Assembly: GCA_964538915.1 (NCBI GenBank)
Contig: CAZIFB010000014.1
Location: forward strand, 32,056-96,055
Length of the DNA stretch: 64,000 nt
Source of the DNA: JAEUHQ01 sp964538915
GTDB taxonomy: Bacteria > Planctomycetota > UBA1135 > UBA2386
Reading direction: 5' to 3'
Part shown: positions 8,471 through 17,840 of the stretch, piece after piece
Layout of the letters: each line of letters begins with the position of its first letter
Position numbering within the stretch: position 1 is the first letter of the stretch
Translations under genes and position numbers: made by a program
The notes under the pieces: model-generated
Databases searched by the model: none
Told to the model about the DNA's origin: nothing
What the model saw: only the letters and a program-made list of their open reading frames with translations

Positions 8471-10476
8471 TCGATGGCCTCCAGACGAACGTAGTCGATC
8501 GCCAGCACGTGCGCCGGCTTCGCCGCCGTGTTGACTCCGGTGATCCGCACGCGCAGTTCCGTCTCCCCCGCAGGCAACGTCGCGTCACCGAGCGTGATCG
8601 GGCCGCTCGTCGACGGCTGCTCGGCGAACGCGTCGAACGCCGCGCCGATGGAGCGCCCGGTCAGCGCGCACTGCGCTACGACGCCCTCGTCGTTCCGACC
8701 GAACGCGACCGACACGCGATACCGCCCCGCCGCCTTCACCGGCAGCGCGAGCACGAGTTCGTCGCCGATCTGCCCGCCGCGCCAGTAGCGCACCGCGTCG
8801 CTCGAGAACACCTTCTCGTAGAGCCCGGTGTCCTGCACCGTGTGCGCACCGCCGCTGCACGACACGACCCGCAACGACTCGGCCTCGATCACGTTCTCGG
8901 CGATCCACATCGGCGGCCCCGCGAGCCTCTCGAGCACACGCTCCGCTGCGGGCGGCACGGGCGGCAGTCCCGACAACGCGTCCTTCTCCCCGTACCAGTA
9001 CGCGACCGTCGCGTAGTCGACGGCGATCGAGTCGACCCAGTGCCACCGCTCGAACTCGAACCGCAGCGAGCCCTGGAACGGGATGCTGTCGAGCACGTGA
9101 GCCCGATGGAGCTGCGTGAACCCGAAGTTCATGGGGCCGTCGCACTGCACTTGGGCGTGGAAGGGCGCGGCGAACGGCTTCGGGTCGCACCAGGCGTAGC
9201 CGAAGTAGTCCTCGGTGCCCGTGCCGAACCACGACGGGAACGATTCGCCGTCCACCACGACCTTCTCGTCGCCTTCGCCCCACCACATGCGCGACGGGTT
9301 GCGCACGAGCAGCGAACACCCGACGAAGCGACCGCGCCCCTTGGCGTCGAGCACGAGGTGGTCCGAGAACGGACGCGTCGGCATGCCCTTCACGAGGTGG
9401 TAGCCGGCGCGGAAGCGCGGCGCATCGTGATCGAACGGCCAGCGGAGAGCGCGCGCGTCGACGAGCGCATCCAACGCCATCTCCACGCCGGACGTGTCCC
9501 CGTCGGCGACCAGCTCGATCACACCACCGAACGGCAACGGCATCGGCCAGCGGCACCAGGCACTTCGATCCTCGCGCACCCCGAGCAGGCTGCCGTGCCA
9601 CGGACGCCATTCCGTGCCGGCGGCCAGGAACGCCGGCAACGGCACGTCGACGAGCACGTCGACGCGGCCCTCGACCGTCTCCTTCACCACGAGTCGAACG
9701 TTCGCCATCACCCCTGCGAGCTCAGTGCTACCCATCGTCGACCGGATGGCGATCTCGAAGCCCGTCACGACCGCAGGGACGGGCACTTCGACCCGTGTCG
9801 TCGTGGGGCGGGAGCGATCCGTCAGCGGCGCTGGCTCGGTGGCGAAGGCTCGCGTCACGGCGAGTACGGCCTCGCGACCGCTCCCCATCCGCGCGGGCGA
9901 GAAGCTCGTGACGCTCGTACCCGCCGCGCATTGCACGACATCGACGTGGTAGTAGAGGTCGCCCGCCGTCGCCGACATCTTCAGCGACTTCGCGAACGGG
10001 ATCGGCAGGTGGCAGTTGCCCCCTTTGCTGCGCATGCCGGCCAGCGGCTCGGGCACACCGTCGATCTGGCCGCTGCACAACGCCGCGAAGTCGACGCTCC
10101 ACACTCGCTCCCCGTCGATGTCGAAGTGCAGAGTGCCCGACGGATTGGCCGTCCAGATCCGGGCCACGAAACCCGGCCCCTCGGTCTCCACCATCACGTG
10201 CTCCTGCACGCCGGACCGATCCTCCGTTCGGAGGTACTTGCCGCGATCGTCGTTCGCGAACCATGCGCCCGGGTCGCCTGGACCGCGCAGGCTCGATCGG
10301 TCGAAGCTGCTCCACTGCAGACACCGCTCGCCGGCGACGGGCAGCTGCCACAGCCAGTCCACGTCGACCATGCGCCGCAGCAACGCGAGCTGGTCGATCG
10401 GTCGCGACGACGGCTCCTGCGCGGGGAGCCGCGCGAGCAGGACCGCGAGTACGCACACGCCATCGACGACGCGCAT
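8467..10476 (-). CDS. Secreted DUF2961 protein
   Basis: 669 residues with a signal peptide (MRVVDGVCVLAVLLARLPAQ). A DUF2961 domain spans roughly residues 45-440 and contains the diagnostic WFGTGTEDYFGYAW near 415-428. The family is now linked to glycoside hydrolases acting on difructose-type or arabinofuranosyl substrates, so a role in polysaccharide breakdown is likely. The C-terminal 200 residues look like a carbohydrate-binding-type beta sandwich (GRYRVSVAFGRN, ETELRVRITGVN). The start at 10476 is supported by the signal peptide and by a TATCCT element ending 9 bases upstream, which would make the message nearly leaderless. The stop overlaps the start of the downstream zinc-ribbon gene. 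Confidence 0.85.
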   Translation of the reverse strand: MRVVDGVCVLAVLLARLPAQEPSSRPIDQLALLRRMVDVDWLWQLPVAGERCLQWSSFDRSSLRGPGDPGAWFANDDRGKYLRTEDRSGVQEHVMVETEGPGFVARIWTANPSGTLHFDIDGERVWSVDFAALCSGQIDGVPEPLAGMRSKGGNCHLPIPFAKSLKMSATAGDLYYHVDVVQCAAGTSVTSFSPARMGSGREAVLAVTRAFATEPAPLTDRSRPTTTRVEVPVPAVVTGFEIAIRSTMGSTELAGVMANVRLVVKETVEGRVDVLVDVPLPAFLAAGTEWRPWHGSLLGVREDRSAWCRWPMPLPFGGVIELVADGDTSGVEMALDALVDARALRWPFDHDAPRFRAGYHLVKGMPTRPFSDHLVLDAKGRGRFVGCSLLVRNPSRMWWGEGDEKVVVDGESFPSWFGTGTEDYFGYAWCDPKPFAAPFHAQVQCDGPMNFGFTQLHRAHVLDSIPFQGSLRFEFERWHWVDSIAVDYATVAYWYGEKDALSGLPPVPPAAERVLERLAGPPMWIAENVIEAESLRVVSCSGGAHTVQDTGLYEKVFSSDAVRYWRGGQIGDELVLALPVKAAGRYRVSVAFGRNDEGVVAQCALTGRSIGAAFDAFAEQPSTSGPITLGDATLPAGETELRVRITGVNTAAKPAHVLAIDYVRLEAIE

Positions 10477-10484
10477 GGCGGGGC

Positions 10485-10490
10485 AGGATA
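10485..10490 (-). promoter_or_regulatory. Putative -10 element of the DUF2961 gene, near-leaderless
   Basis: TATCCT on the minus strand ends 9 bases before the ATG at 10476, so the predicted first base is about 2 bases before the start codon. No Shine-Dalgarno sequence. Inference. Confidence 0.4.
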
Positions 10491-10562
10491 ACGGCTCCGC
10501 CGCCGCGACAACGCACCCGCTTCCGAGCCAACGTCGTTGCGTGAAGACGCTCGTTCGCGACG

Positions 10563-11915
10563 ATGCGCGCCGTGCGCCGGCTCCCCTTTCTCGTGTTCGT
10601 CGCCCTGGCTGCGGCGCTTCCTGCGCAACAACAGCCGCAGCAACCCGACCCGACACCGGTGTCCGCGTACGACCCGCTGCGCGGCCTCGACCCCGACGGC
10701 CGCATCCCGAAGCCGCAGTACCCGAGCGACGTCCCGCACCCGGAACGCTGGCGCTACACGCCGCCCGGGCGCATCAAACCCGGTGGCGTGCTCGACCGTT
10801 TCCTCGTGAGCAGTTTCCTCACGCCGATCGTCTTCCACGAAGAGGACATCGGGTTCGGTGGCGGCCTCGCACTCACCGACGTCGACTTCCGCAGCCAGCG
10901 CTACCGCGAGTTCGCGAACATCGTCCTCACCTACTCGGAGGAGGGTCAGCAGGCGTACAAGATCAACTGGTCGCGCTGGCTCTCCGTGCGCGAGATGCCC
11001 GACGGCGGCGTTCTGCGCGAGGAACGCGAACGGCTCTACGGCCGGGCGGGCTACGAGAAGACGCTGACCCGCCGCTTCTTCGGCCTCGGCAGCCGCACCG
11101 AGAAGAATGCCGAGACGAGCTACACGGAGGAGACGACGACGCTCGGCTTCGGCGTGCGCACGTCGTTGCCCGACTCCGGCAGCGATTGGCTCCTGCGCGC
11201 CGATCTCCAGGGCGAACACCACGGCCTCTCGCGCGGGCGCGTCAGCGCCGTGCCGAGCACCGAGCAGATCTTCCCCGCTCTCGTCGACGACGGCGACGGC
11301 GACGACCAGCTCTGGCTGCTCCTCAACTTCGGATGGGACACGCGCGACTCGCTGCACCAGCCGTACGAAGGCAGCCGCGTCGGCACCTTCGCGAACCTCG
11401 CGTGGCAGACGGAGAACGAGTTCGGCGGCACGATCGGAGTGGACGCGCAGAAGGTGTTCGTGCTGCCGCCGCTCCTGCACCGCGGCGCCGACGGAGTCGA
11501 GGAGAACCCGCCGACCGACGTGCTCGCGATCGGCGGCTTCGTGCAGGACACCGTCGGCGACCTGCCGTACTACAGCCTGCCCACCCTCGGCGGCACGCAC
11601 ACGCTCCGCGGCTACATCCAGAACCGCTTCACCGACCGGGGCGCCGCCCACGCGTCGATCGAGTACCGCATCGGCCTGATCCCGCGCGGCATCACGTTCA
11701 GCGACACGATCCGCATCGAGCGCATCGGCCTCGGCTTCTTCTACGAATGCGGCACCGTGGCCGGCGGCCTCGAAGACCTGCACGACGCGAAGTTCCTCGA
11801 CAGTTACGGGTTCGGCTTCCGCATCGCGTTCTCGCGCGAAGCCGTCTTCCGCGTCGACTGGGGCTACGGCGACGAAGGAACGAACTTCACGCTCGCCTTC
11901 GGCAACTCGTTCTGA
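10563..11915 (+). CDS. BamA/TamA-like outer-membrane barrel (Omp85 C-terminal domain)
   Basis: A 450-residue exported protein (signal peptide MRAVRRLPFLVFVALAAALPAQQ) with a 16-strand-type surface-antigen domain. The signature GGTHTLRGYIQNRFTDRG near 340-357 and the C-terminal aromatic residue (TLAFGNSF) are typical of Omp85 barrels. I see no POTRA repeats: only about 70 residues precede the first barrel strands (LTPIVFHEEDIGFGGGLAL). It is therefore shorter than BamA and closer to stand-alone D15-type or patatin-type barrels without the soluble part. Function in outer-membrane protein or lipid handling is possible but unproven. Divergent from the DUF2961 gene with 86 bases between. Confidence 0.82.
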   Translation: MRAVRRLPFLVFVALAAALPAQQQPQQPDPTPVSAYDPLRGLDPDGRIPKPQYPSDVPHPERWRYTPPGRIKPGGVLDRFLVSSFLTPIVFHEEDIGFGGGLALTDVDFRSQRYREFANIVLTYSEEGQQAYKINWSRWLSVREMPDGGVLREERERLYGRAGYEKTLTRRFFGLGSRTEKNAETSYTEETTTLGFGVRTSLPDSGSDWLLRADLQGEHHGLSRGRVSAVPSTEQIFPALVDDGDGDDQLWLLLNFGWDTRDSLHQPYEGSRVGTFANLAWQTENEFGGTIGVDAQKVFVLPPLLHRGADGVEENPPTDVLAIGGFVQDTVGDLPYYSLPTLGGTHTLRGYIQNRFTDRGAAHASIEYRIGLIPRGITFSDTIRIERIGLGFFYECGTVAGGLEDLHDAKFLDSYGFGFRIAFSREAVFRVDWGYGDEGTNFTLAFGNSF

Positions 11916-11949
11916 CGTCGGGCCCGTCGGAGCCCGGGACCGCCGAGGG

Positions 11950-13149
11950 TCAGCCGGTCGCTCCGCCGCTGCCCTTGTCCGCTTCCTTCTCCGCGCCCTT
12001 CTCGACAGGCTTGCCGGGTTCGTCGGCGAGGCGACGCCGCCACAACCGCTTCACGCGCGACAGGAGGCCAAGCCGATCGAGCACGCGCCGCGCAACCCGG
12101 GTCCCGCCCGCGGTGACGCCGACGAGCGCCTTGAGACTCCGCCCGCGGAACGTCGGTGCGTACATCGCGAGCGACACCTCCTGTGCGGACTCCGTGCCGA
12201 GCATCTGCTTGTACTGCGCGTCCCCCTGACCGAAGTCGATCGCATCGACCGCCGGGTCGTCGCACAGGTCGGCGATGACCTTGGTGAGGAGGTACCAGCC
12301 CGGCCGTGCATCACGGAACTGCGGCAGGTACGCGGTGAAGTCGGTGAAGAACGTGCCGCGCGACCGCCGTCCGTCCCAGAACGCCGCGGGGGCGCCGTCG
12401 ATGTGCAGCACCCAGCAGCGGTAGGTGCCGTTCCGCAATGCCGCGTCGATCAAGGCGACCTGCTCCGGCGCGTTGAGGAACCCCGCTCCGAGACTGCGGT
12501 GGTAGCTGTGCCGTGCGACCGCGTCCATCTCGTCGACGATGCGCGCCAGGTCCTCGGGCTTCGACCAGCACTTCACCTCGGCGCGAGCGCCGAACTCCTC
12601 GAGGAACCGCTCGGGGTAGCGCTTCAGGTTGCGCCGCGTGTTCTTGCTGCACGCCGCCGCGAAGTCCGCCCACGACGCCGGGATCGCGACGCGCCAGTTC
12701 ACGTCGGGCTCGGGCCGCATCCACGACGCCCCGGCAGCCATCGCCGCGGCGACGAGCGGATGGTCGATCGGGAAGTGCTCGAGGTGGAGCATCGTGCAGC
12801 CCTCGTTGCGCATCTCGCGCCTCGCCGCGGCCACGAAGGCGCGCGCACTCTCGTCGGTGGCCGGGCCGAGCCAGCCGCCGCCGTGCTTGACCGACAGCAC
12901 GCGGACCCGCGGATTCGCGACGCGCCAGTAGCCGAGCTGCACGGCCGTCCTGGTCCATGCGTCCATCGCGACGACCATCGCCTTCGGCGCGGTCGCTTCG
13001 CCGTGCACGAAGGCCACGGTCTTCGTCGAGCCGCCGCCCGTGGCGACGAGCGCCTCGCAGGCGCGCCATTCCACCGTGGGATGCGACTCCCACTGCTGCC
13101 AGAAGGAACGTGTGCGCTCGAGGTCGGGGGCGGTGCGCACGACCTTCAC
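11950..13149 (-). CDS. CelD/BcsL-type GNAT acetyltransferase
   Basis: 399 residues with the Acetyltransf_6 (CelD/BcsL, FemAB-like) fold: an N-terminal GNAT-like half, then the conserved stretch FTDFTAYLPQFRDARPGWYL and the closing motif IDFGQGDAQYKQMLG, which matches the usual DFGrGdepYK pattern. Members transfer acyl or aminoacyl groups during exopolysaccharide or cell-envelope synthesis. The start is uncertain: GTG at 13149 is the first good in-frame start before the conserved region (VKVVRTAPDLERTRSFW), with another GTG 9 bases later. The C-terminus has a short Lys/Glu-rich tail. Divergent from the DUF2231-cytochrome gene; no polysaccharide synthesis gene is adjacent. Confidence 0.8.
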   Translation of the reverse strand: MKVVRTAPDLERTRSFWQQWESHPTVEWRACEALVATGGGSTKTVAFVHGEATAPKAMVVAMDAWTRTAVQLGYWRVANPRVRVLSVKHGGGWLGPATDESARAFVAAARREMRNEGCTMLHLEHFPIDHPLVAAAMAAGASWMRPEPDVNWRVAIPASWADFAAACSKNTRRNLKRYPERFLEEFGARAEVKCWSKPEDLARIVDEMDAVARHSYHRSLGAGFLNAPEQVALIDAALRNGTYRCWVLHIDGAPAAFWDGRRSRGTFFTDFTAYLPQFRDARPGWYLLTKVIADLCDDPAVDAIDFGQGDAQYKQMLGTESAQEVSLAMYAPTFRGRSLKALVGVTAGGTRVARRVLDRLGLLSRVKRLWRRRLADEPGKPVEKGAEKEADKGSGGATG

Positions 13150-13257
13150 GTGCGCTTCCGCGCTGGCTGGCGAAGCGGAGGGTTGCAAGGGCGGAGGAGG
13201 ATACCCCTCGATGCGAGCGAAGCGAACTCGACTTGGTCGGCGCGTCGCGCCCCGTTG

Positions 13258-13263
13258 TACTCT
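13258..13263 (+). promoter_or_regulatory. Putative -10 element of the DUF2231-cytochrome gene, leaderless
   Basis: TACTCT ends 7 bases before the ATG at 13270, which places the predicted first transcribed base exactly on the A of the start codon. A weak TTGG lies about 19 bases upstream at the -35 position. Inference. Confidence 0.45.
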
Positions 13264-13269
13264 CCGGCC

Positions 13270-14052
13270 ATGGCAGTCCCCGACGACACGTTCTCGCTGC
13301 TCGACCTGCTCGGCCGCGCGCACCCGCTGCTGCTGCACGCCCCGCTCGGATTGCTGCCCGGCATCGCGCTGCTCGAGTTCGGCTCGGCTCTCCTGCGCCG
13401 TCCAGCACCACGAGGATCGGTCCTGGCGCTCGCCGTCGCGAACGCACTCGCCGCCGCGCTCTCCGCCGCATCGGGACTGCTGCTCGCGCGCGAGGGTTAC
13501 ACGGGCTCGACGCTCGGGACCCACAAGATCCTCGGCATCGCACTCGCCGCGCTGTCGCTCGTCGCGGCGCTGCTCGCGTTCCGCGAACGTCGCGCGGCGT
13601 TCCGCGTCGTCCTGCTGCTCGCTCTCGGCGTGATGGTGCCGGCGGGCCACCTCGGCGGCACGCTCACCCATGGCGACGACTTCCTGTTCCCGAAGGCGAA
13701 GAAGACGTCGTCCGCGCCCGCTGCGCCGACGGGTCCCGCGGCGCGGGCTGCGACCCCGGGAGGCGACTACGAGCGCGTCATCGCACCGTTCCTCGCCCGC
13801 ACGTGCAAACAGTGCCACGGCCCCGACAAGCACAAGGGCGACCTCCGGCTCACCACGATCGAGGAGATCTTGAAGGGCGGCGAGAACGGCCCGGTGCTGG
13901 TCCCGGGCAAGCCCGACGAGAGCCCGATGCTGACGAACTGCGAGCTGCCGCTCGACCACGACGACCACATGCCGCCCGAGGAGAAGCCGCAGCCGACGAA
14001 GGAAGAACTCGCGGCACTGCGCGCGTGGATCGCCGCAGGCGCGAAGTTCTGA
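13270..14052 (+). CDS. DUF2231 membrane protein fused to planctomycete-type c-haem domain
   Basis: 260 residues. The first 135 hold four hydrophobic helices of the DUF2231 type (HPLLLHAPLGLLPGIALLEF onward), with conserved His residues that may ligate haem or quinone. After an Ala/Pro linker comes a cytochrome c domain with one CKQCH site, followed by HGPDKHKGDLRL and HMPPEEKPQPTKEELAALRAW, the pattern of the planctomycete PSCyt1 domain. The protein is therefore likely a membrane-anchored periplasmic electron carrier. The domain is often found at the N-terminus of DUF1553/DUF1587 proteins; here it is joined to DUF2231 only. Partner unknown. Confidence 0.85.
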   Translation: MAVPDDTFSLLDLLGRAHPLLLHAPLGLLPGIALLEFGSALLRRPAPRGSVLALAVANALAAALSAASGLLLAREGYTGSTLGTHKILGIALAALSLVAALLAFRERRAAFRVVLLLALGVMVPAGHLGGTLTHGDDFLFPKAKKTSSAPAAPTGPAARAATPGGDYERVIAPFLARTCKQCHGPDKHKGDLRLTTIEEILKGGENGPVLVPGKPDESPMLTNCELPLDHDDHMPPEEKPQPTKEELAALRAWIAAGAKF

Positions 14053-14072
14053 GGCACACGGCGCGCGGTCGC

Positions 14073-15131
14073 TCAGCGGAGGCGGAAGTCGCGGTCGCTC
14101 GTGCGCGCCGACTCGATGCGCAGCAGTTCGATCGTCGTCGTCTGACGCAGCGCGTCGTCCACGTAGACGCGGCGGAACGGCATCTTCACGCCGTTGATCT
14201 GGCGCCAGTCCTCGAGCAGCACCCGGCGCGTCTCCTTGCTGCACGCGAGTCGGTGCACGAACTCCCGCAGCGCGCCGTTCGAGGGCTCGTAGAGGAGTTC
14301 GAAGCGGTCGCGCGGCGACGGATCGACTTCGGGCCCGACCGTGTCGTTCTCGATCGCGGGGCGACGTTCGACCGTGACGCGCGCCAACGTCTCGCCGCTG
14401 CGCACGACGTTGTCCCTTCCGACCACGACGAACGTCGTCGCGTCGCCGAAGCACCACGGCATGCGCAGGTGCAGCCCGAACAAGAGGAGGTCCTGCTGCG
14501 CGGTCTCCGTGAGGGTCGGCCACGGCATGCCGTTCCGCTCCGCGAAGACCGACGCACCCGACCTCCCGTAGACGCGGCCGTCCGGCAACTCGAGCCGATC
14601 GCGCTCCGCGAACGCGCAGTCCGCCGTGTGCGTGATCTCGCGCACGCCGATCACCTCACCCTGCGCGCCGTAGGTCGATAGGCGCCACCATGCCTGCACC
14701 CCCGCGAGTTCGCGGAAGGCCGCCGGAGCGTGCGCGAACTGGTAGACGTCGAGCAAGGGCGAGCCGAGCTGCGTGCCCGACACGAGCTTCGGCGCCGGTT
14801 CCGCCGGCACTTCGGCTTCCTTCACGAGAGAGCTCGACGCCGGCGGCGTCTTCGTCGCCATCTTCGTGTCACCCGTCTTCGTCTCGGCCTTCTTCGTCTC
14901 GGCCGCGGGCGCCGGCGGCGGCACGTTCGTGACCGGCGGCTCGTCCACGATCGGCCAGCCCGAACTGTCGAACTGCACCGGGTTCACGCGAACCGGCGGG
15001 CCTTCGGCGGGAGCCGGCTTCGGCGCGGGCTCCTGCTTCGCGGCGGGCTCGGCGACGGGCTTCGATCCCGGCTTCGGAGCCTGGGCGACGAGGCCGGACA
15101 ACAGGCACGGAACGAGCAGTCGGGCGAGCAT
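14073..15131 (-). CDS. Hypothetical secreted protein with Pro/Ala/Lys-rich linker
   Basis: 352 residues. A signal peptide (MLARLLVPCLLSGLVAQAP) is followed by about 110 residues rich in Pro, Ala and Lys. Then comes a folded domain from roughly residue 130 (SPLLDVYQFAHAPAAFRELAG) to the end, with an even pattern of beta strands and the closing segment PFRRVYVDDALRQTT. The end is reminiscent of outer-membrane lipoprotein-sorting-like folds, but I cannot assign a family. The linker suggests that the domain is held away from a membrane or matrix. Divergent from the TPR lipoprotein gene (73 bases between), convergent with the DUF2231 gene. Confidence 0.65.
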   Translation of the reverse strand: MLARLLVPCLLSGLVAQAPKPGSKPVAEPAAKQEPAPKPAPAEGPPVRVNPVQFDSSGWPIVDEPPVTNVPPPAPAAETKKAETKTGDTKMATKTPPASSSLVKEAEVPAEPAPKLVSGTQLGSPLLDVYQFAHAPAAFRELAGVQAWWRLSTYGAQGEVIGVREITHTADCAFAERDRLELPDGRVYGRSGASVFAERNGMPWPTLTETAQQDLLLFGLHLRMPWCFGDATTFVVVGRDNVVRSGETLARVTVERRPAIENDTVGPEVDPSPRDRFELLYEPSNGALREFVHRLACSKETRRVLLEDWRQINGVKMPFRRVYVDDALRQTTTIELLRIESARTSDRDFRLR

Positions 15132-15204
15132 GTCCCGGTGCCATCGGCATTCCCGCCCCCACGCATTGAGCTTCACGCCATTGAGCCCGGTCCGGGCAGC
15201 GGCA

Positions 15205-16938
15205 ATGCTGCGCCGAGTGCGCACCCCGTCGCTTCCGTTCGCCGTCGTGATCGCCGCTTGTGCGGCCGGCCCGAAGGACCAGCTCCCGCCCGGTTTCCCG
15301 ACCGACGCCCCCCTCGCTGCGAGCCTGCCAGCGGGCACCGTCGTCGGAACGGCTGTCGGCGGGGACCTGCCGGACGCGCCGGAGTGGCGCGCCGCGGCCG
15401 TGTGGTGGCGAGAGGCCCTGCGCCAGTCCGCCGGGCTCGCGGTGCGCGACACCGTGCCGAAGGGCGCGGCCACGCTGCGGCTGTCGCTCGATGCGACAGC
15501 GCGAACGGCGGCCGCGTTCCTCGACCGCGCGGGCGATCCGACGGTGCTCGGCGGAGAGTCCTTCGCGGACGGTGACCTGCCCGCAGCGATCGACCGACTC
15601 GCTTGGCGCGCCCGCCTCGCCCTCGGCGAACGAGGCGCGGCGCCCGTGCCCGTGGCGCGGTGTGTGTCGCCCGAGCCGGCGGTCGCGATCGCGATCGACG
15701 ACGCCGGCTCGCTGCTGCGCGACGGAGCGGTGAACGGTGCACGCAAGGCGCTGCTCGCCGCGCGGCGCGGCGACGGGGCCGCACCCGCGGTGCTCGACGG
15801 CCTCGCGTCGGTCGAGCTGATGCGCGGCGACGCGGCCGCGGCCGAGAAGCTCTGCCTCGAGGCGCTGCGCTACGAACCGCGGCTCTCGCCCACGGTCCAG
15901 CACCGTCTCGCGCGCTCGCTGCTGCTCGCCCGTTCGTCGCTCGATCCGTCGCGGGCGCGGGAGCGCGACCGCGAGCTGCTCGCCCTCGCCGAAGCCGGAC
16001 GCCGTGAACGCCCGTTCGACCTGCAGCCGCTCCTCAGCGAAGCGATCGCCCGCGACTTCCTGGGGCAGTTCGAGACCGCGCGTCCCCTGCTCGAACGGTT
16101 GCGGGCGGAAGCCCCGGATCTCGCGATCGTGGCCTACCACCTGGGCTGGACGTGCATCGCGGCCGGCGATGGGCCGAACGCCCTCCTCCACCTCGACGAC
16201 GCCGCGGTCCGCCTGCCCATGACCTGGGTCGTCGTGCCGCAGGCGATCGCGTGCTTCGTCGCCGGCCGCGTCGACGAACTGACGGAGCGGCTCGACCGGA
16301 TCGCCGACAGCCTGCGCAACGGCCGCGATCCGGTGCGGCACGAGGTGCTCCGGATGCAGGCCGCCTGTGCGATCCTGGCCGGCGACGCCGCCGAGGCGCG
16401 CCGGTTCCTCGAGGCGGACCTTCGCTGGCTGCTCGAGAACCCCGCAACGCTCGAGCAGCGTGCTGGCGAATTCGCGGAGCAGGCGGCGGTCCTCGTGCGG
16501 CTCGGCGGCGGCAAGGACCTGGCGCCCTTGCTCGCCGCGATCCAGGCGCAACACCCGTCGACCGCGGTCGCCGACGCGTGTGCCTTCGCGCAGGGCCTCG
16601 CCGACGTCGCCGTTCGCCGCGAGCGTTCCCTCGAACTCGAGAAGCGCCTCGCGCACGGCGGCGACAGCGCGTGGACGTCGCTGCTCCAGGCCTTCGGCCA
16701 CGAAGTGCGCGGCGAGGTCGCGGACATGCAGGATGCGCTCGCGAGGGCGTCGCGCCTCACCGACTCGCCGATGACCCGCGCGCTGGTGGCCCGCGGCCTG
16801 CGGCGCGCCGGCCGCGCCGGGGAAGCGGACGCGCTCTGCGCCGCGATCCGGCGCGAGCTGACGGTGATCGACCTGCGCCAGGCCATGCGGCACCCGGTCC
16901 TCGGACCCGAGCTCGCGTTCGCGTGGCGATGCGAGTGA
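15205..16938 (+). CDS. TPR-repeat lipoprotein
   Basis: 577 residues starting with a lipoprotein-type signal (SLPFAVVIAAC, predicted lipidation at the Cys near residue 20). Residues 60-170 have a mixed alpha/beta pattern. From about residue 175 onward there are helical TPR-like repeats, for example AEKLCLEALRYEP near 215 and the run YHLGWTCIAAGDGPNALLHLDDAAVRLP. No catalytic motif is seen. A scaffold or assembly role in the periplasm is the only inference. ATG at 15205 is the start that gives the signal peptide. Confidence 0.75.
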   Translation: MLRRVRTPSLPFAVVIAACAAGPKDQLPPGFPTDAPLAASLPAGTVVGTAVGGDLPDAPEWRAAAVWWREALRQSAGLAVRDTVPKGAATLRLSLDATARTAAAFLDRAGDPTVLGGESFADGDLPAAIDRLAWRARLALGERGAAPVPVARCVSPEPAVAIAIDDAGSLLRDGAVNGARKALLAARRGDGAAPAVLDGLASVELMRGDAAAAEKLCLEALRYEPRLSPTVQHRLARSLLLARSSLDPSRARERDRELLALAEAGRRERPFDLQPLLSEAIARDFLGQFETARPLLERLRAEAPDLAIVAYHLGWTCIAAGDGPNALLHLDDAAVRLPMTWVVVPQAIACFVAGRVDELTERLDRIADSLRNGRDPVRHEVLRMQAACAILAGDAAEARRFLEADLRWLLENPATLEQRAGEFAEQAAVLVRLGGGKDLAPLLAAIQAQHPSTAVADACAFAQGLADVAVRRERSLELEKRLAHGGDSAWTSLLQAFGHEVRGEVADMQDALARASRLTDSPMTRALVARGLRRAGRAGEADALCAAIRRELTVIDLRQAMRHPVLGPELAFAWRCE

Positions 16939-16951
16939 AGCGCCGCCCGGG

Positions 16952-17785
16952 CTAACCGAGGAGCAGCAGCCGGCAGCCGCCGGCTGCGCGCATGCCGGCG
17001 CGTTCGTACGCCGCCCGCGCGGGAGCATTGTGGCGGCCGACGTGCAGGCAGACACGCCCGGGAGCCGCCCGCAGGCACGCCGCGACCAGCGCCGTCGCGA
17101 GACCGCGACCCCGGTACTCGGGGAACGTGAACACGCCCTCGATCACCGCACCGCCCGGTCCGTCGCTGCCGAAGTCGAGCTTGCACTGCGGAGCTCCGAC
17201 CGCGCCAACCACTCGCGTCGACCCGTCGGCGATGCGTTCGTCGATCGTGTCGCGCAGCCACCGGCGATCGACGTGCGCAGGGTCGATCGACAGGTCGGCG
17301 TGGTTCAGCTGCAGGGTCGCCTGGACCAGACGGTCGCGATCCGCCCGCTCCGCATTGCGCACCACCACGGCGCCGGCCGGCCCCGCGGCGTCGGCTGCCG
17401 TTCCCTCGTAGTAGACCTGGTCGCGATGCACCAGCGGCTTGCCGGCGACGCGACCCCGCAGTTCGTCGACGACGGGGGTCGGTCCCATCACGATGCGCCA
17501 CGGCATGCGCTCGACGCCGATCGCTTCGACGACCGCCGCCGCGAGCGCCGCGCCGAGCTCCGCGCCGTCGTCGAGCACGACGAGGTTGCCGCGCGGACCG
17601 AACCAGCAGAGCACACGTTCGCGTTCGCCTTCGCGGACCCAGACACCTTCGCCTTCGCCTGCCGCCAGCGCGTTGCGCACGTACACGCCGTGGGAGCCCG
17701 AACGATCGGCCATCGCCTCCGCCGCCGGATCGTCCAGGTGCAGCGGTCGGGTGGTGAAGGCTCGTCGCGTCGGCATCGCGCTCAA
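16952..17785 (-). CDS. GNAT family N-acetyltransferase
   Basis: 277 residues: an N-terminal degenerate GNAT half and a C-terminal canonical one with the acetyl-CoA-binding pattern FPEYRGRGLATALVAACLR near 225-245. The architecture (two GNAT modules, the second active) resembles the DUF4081/mycothiol-synthase-like group. The acceptor is unknown. The second ATG (MPTRRAF, 17776) is an equally good start. Convergent with the TPR lipoprotein gene, divergent from a small hypothetical gene. Confidence 0.8.
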   Translation of the reverse strand: MSAMPTRRAFTTRPLHLDDPAAEAMADRSGSHGVYVRNALAAGEGEGVWVREGERERVLCWFGPRGNLVVLDDGAELGAALAAAVVEAIGVERMPWRIVMGPTPVVDELRGRVAGKPLVHRDQVYYEGTAADAAGPAGAVVVRNAERADRDRLVQATLQLNHADLSIDPAHVDRRWLRDTIDERIADGSTRVVGAVGAPQCKLDFGSDGPGGAVIEGVFTFPEYRGRGLATALVAACLRAAPGRVCLHVGRHNAPARAAYERAGMRAAGGCRLLLLG

Positions 17786-17840
17786 GAATCCGATGGCGAC
17801 GGCCGATCAGCAACAGGCCTTCTGACTCACGGAACGAGCC

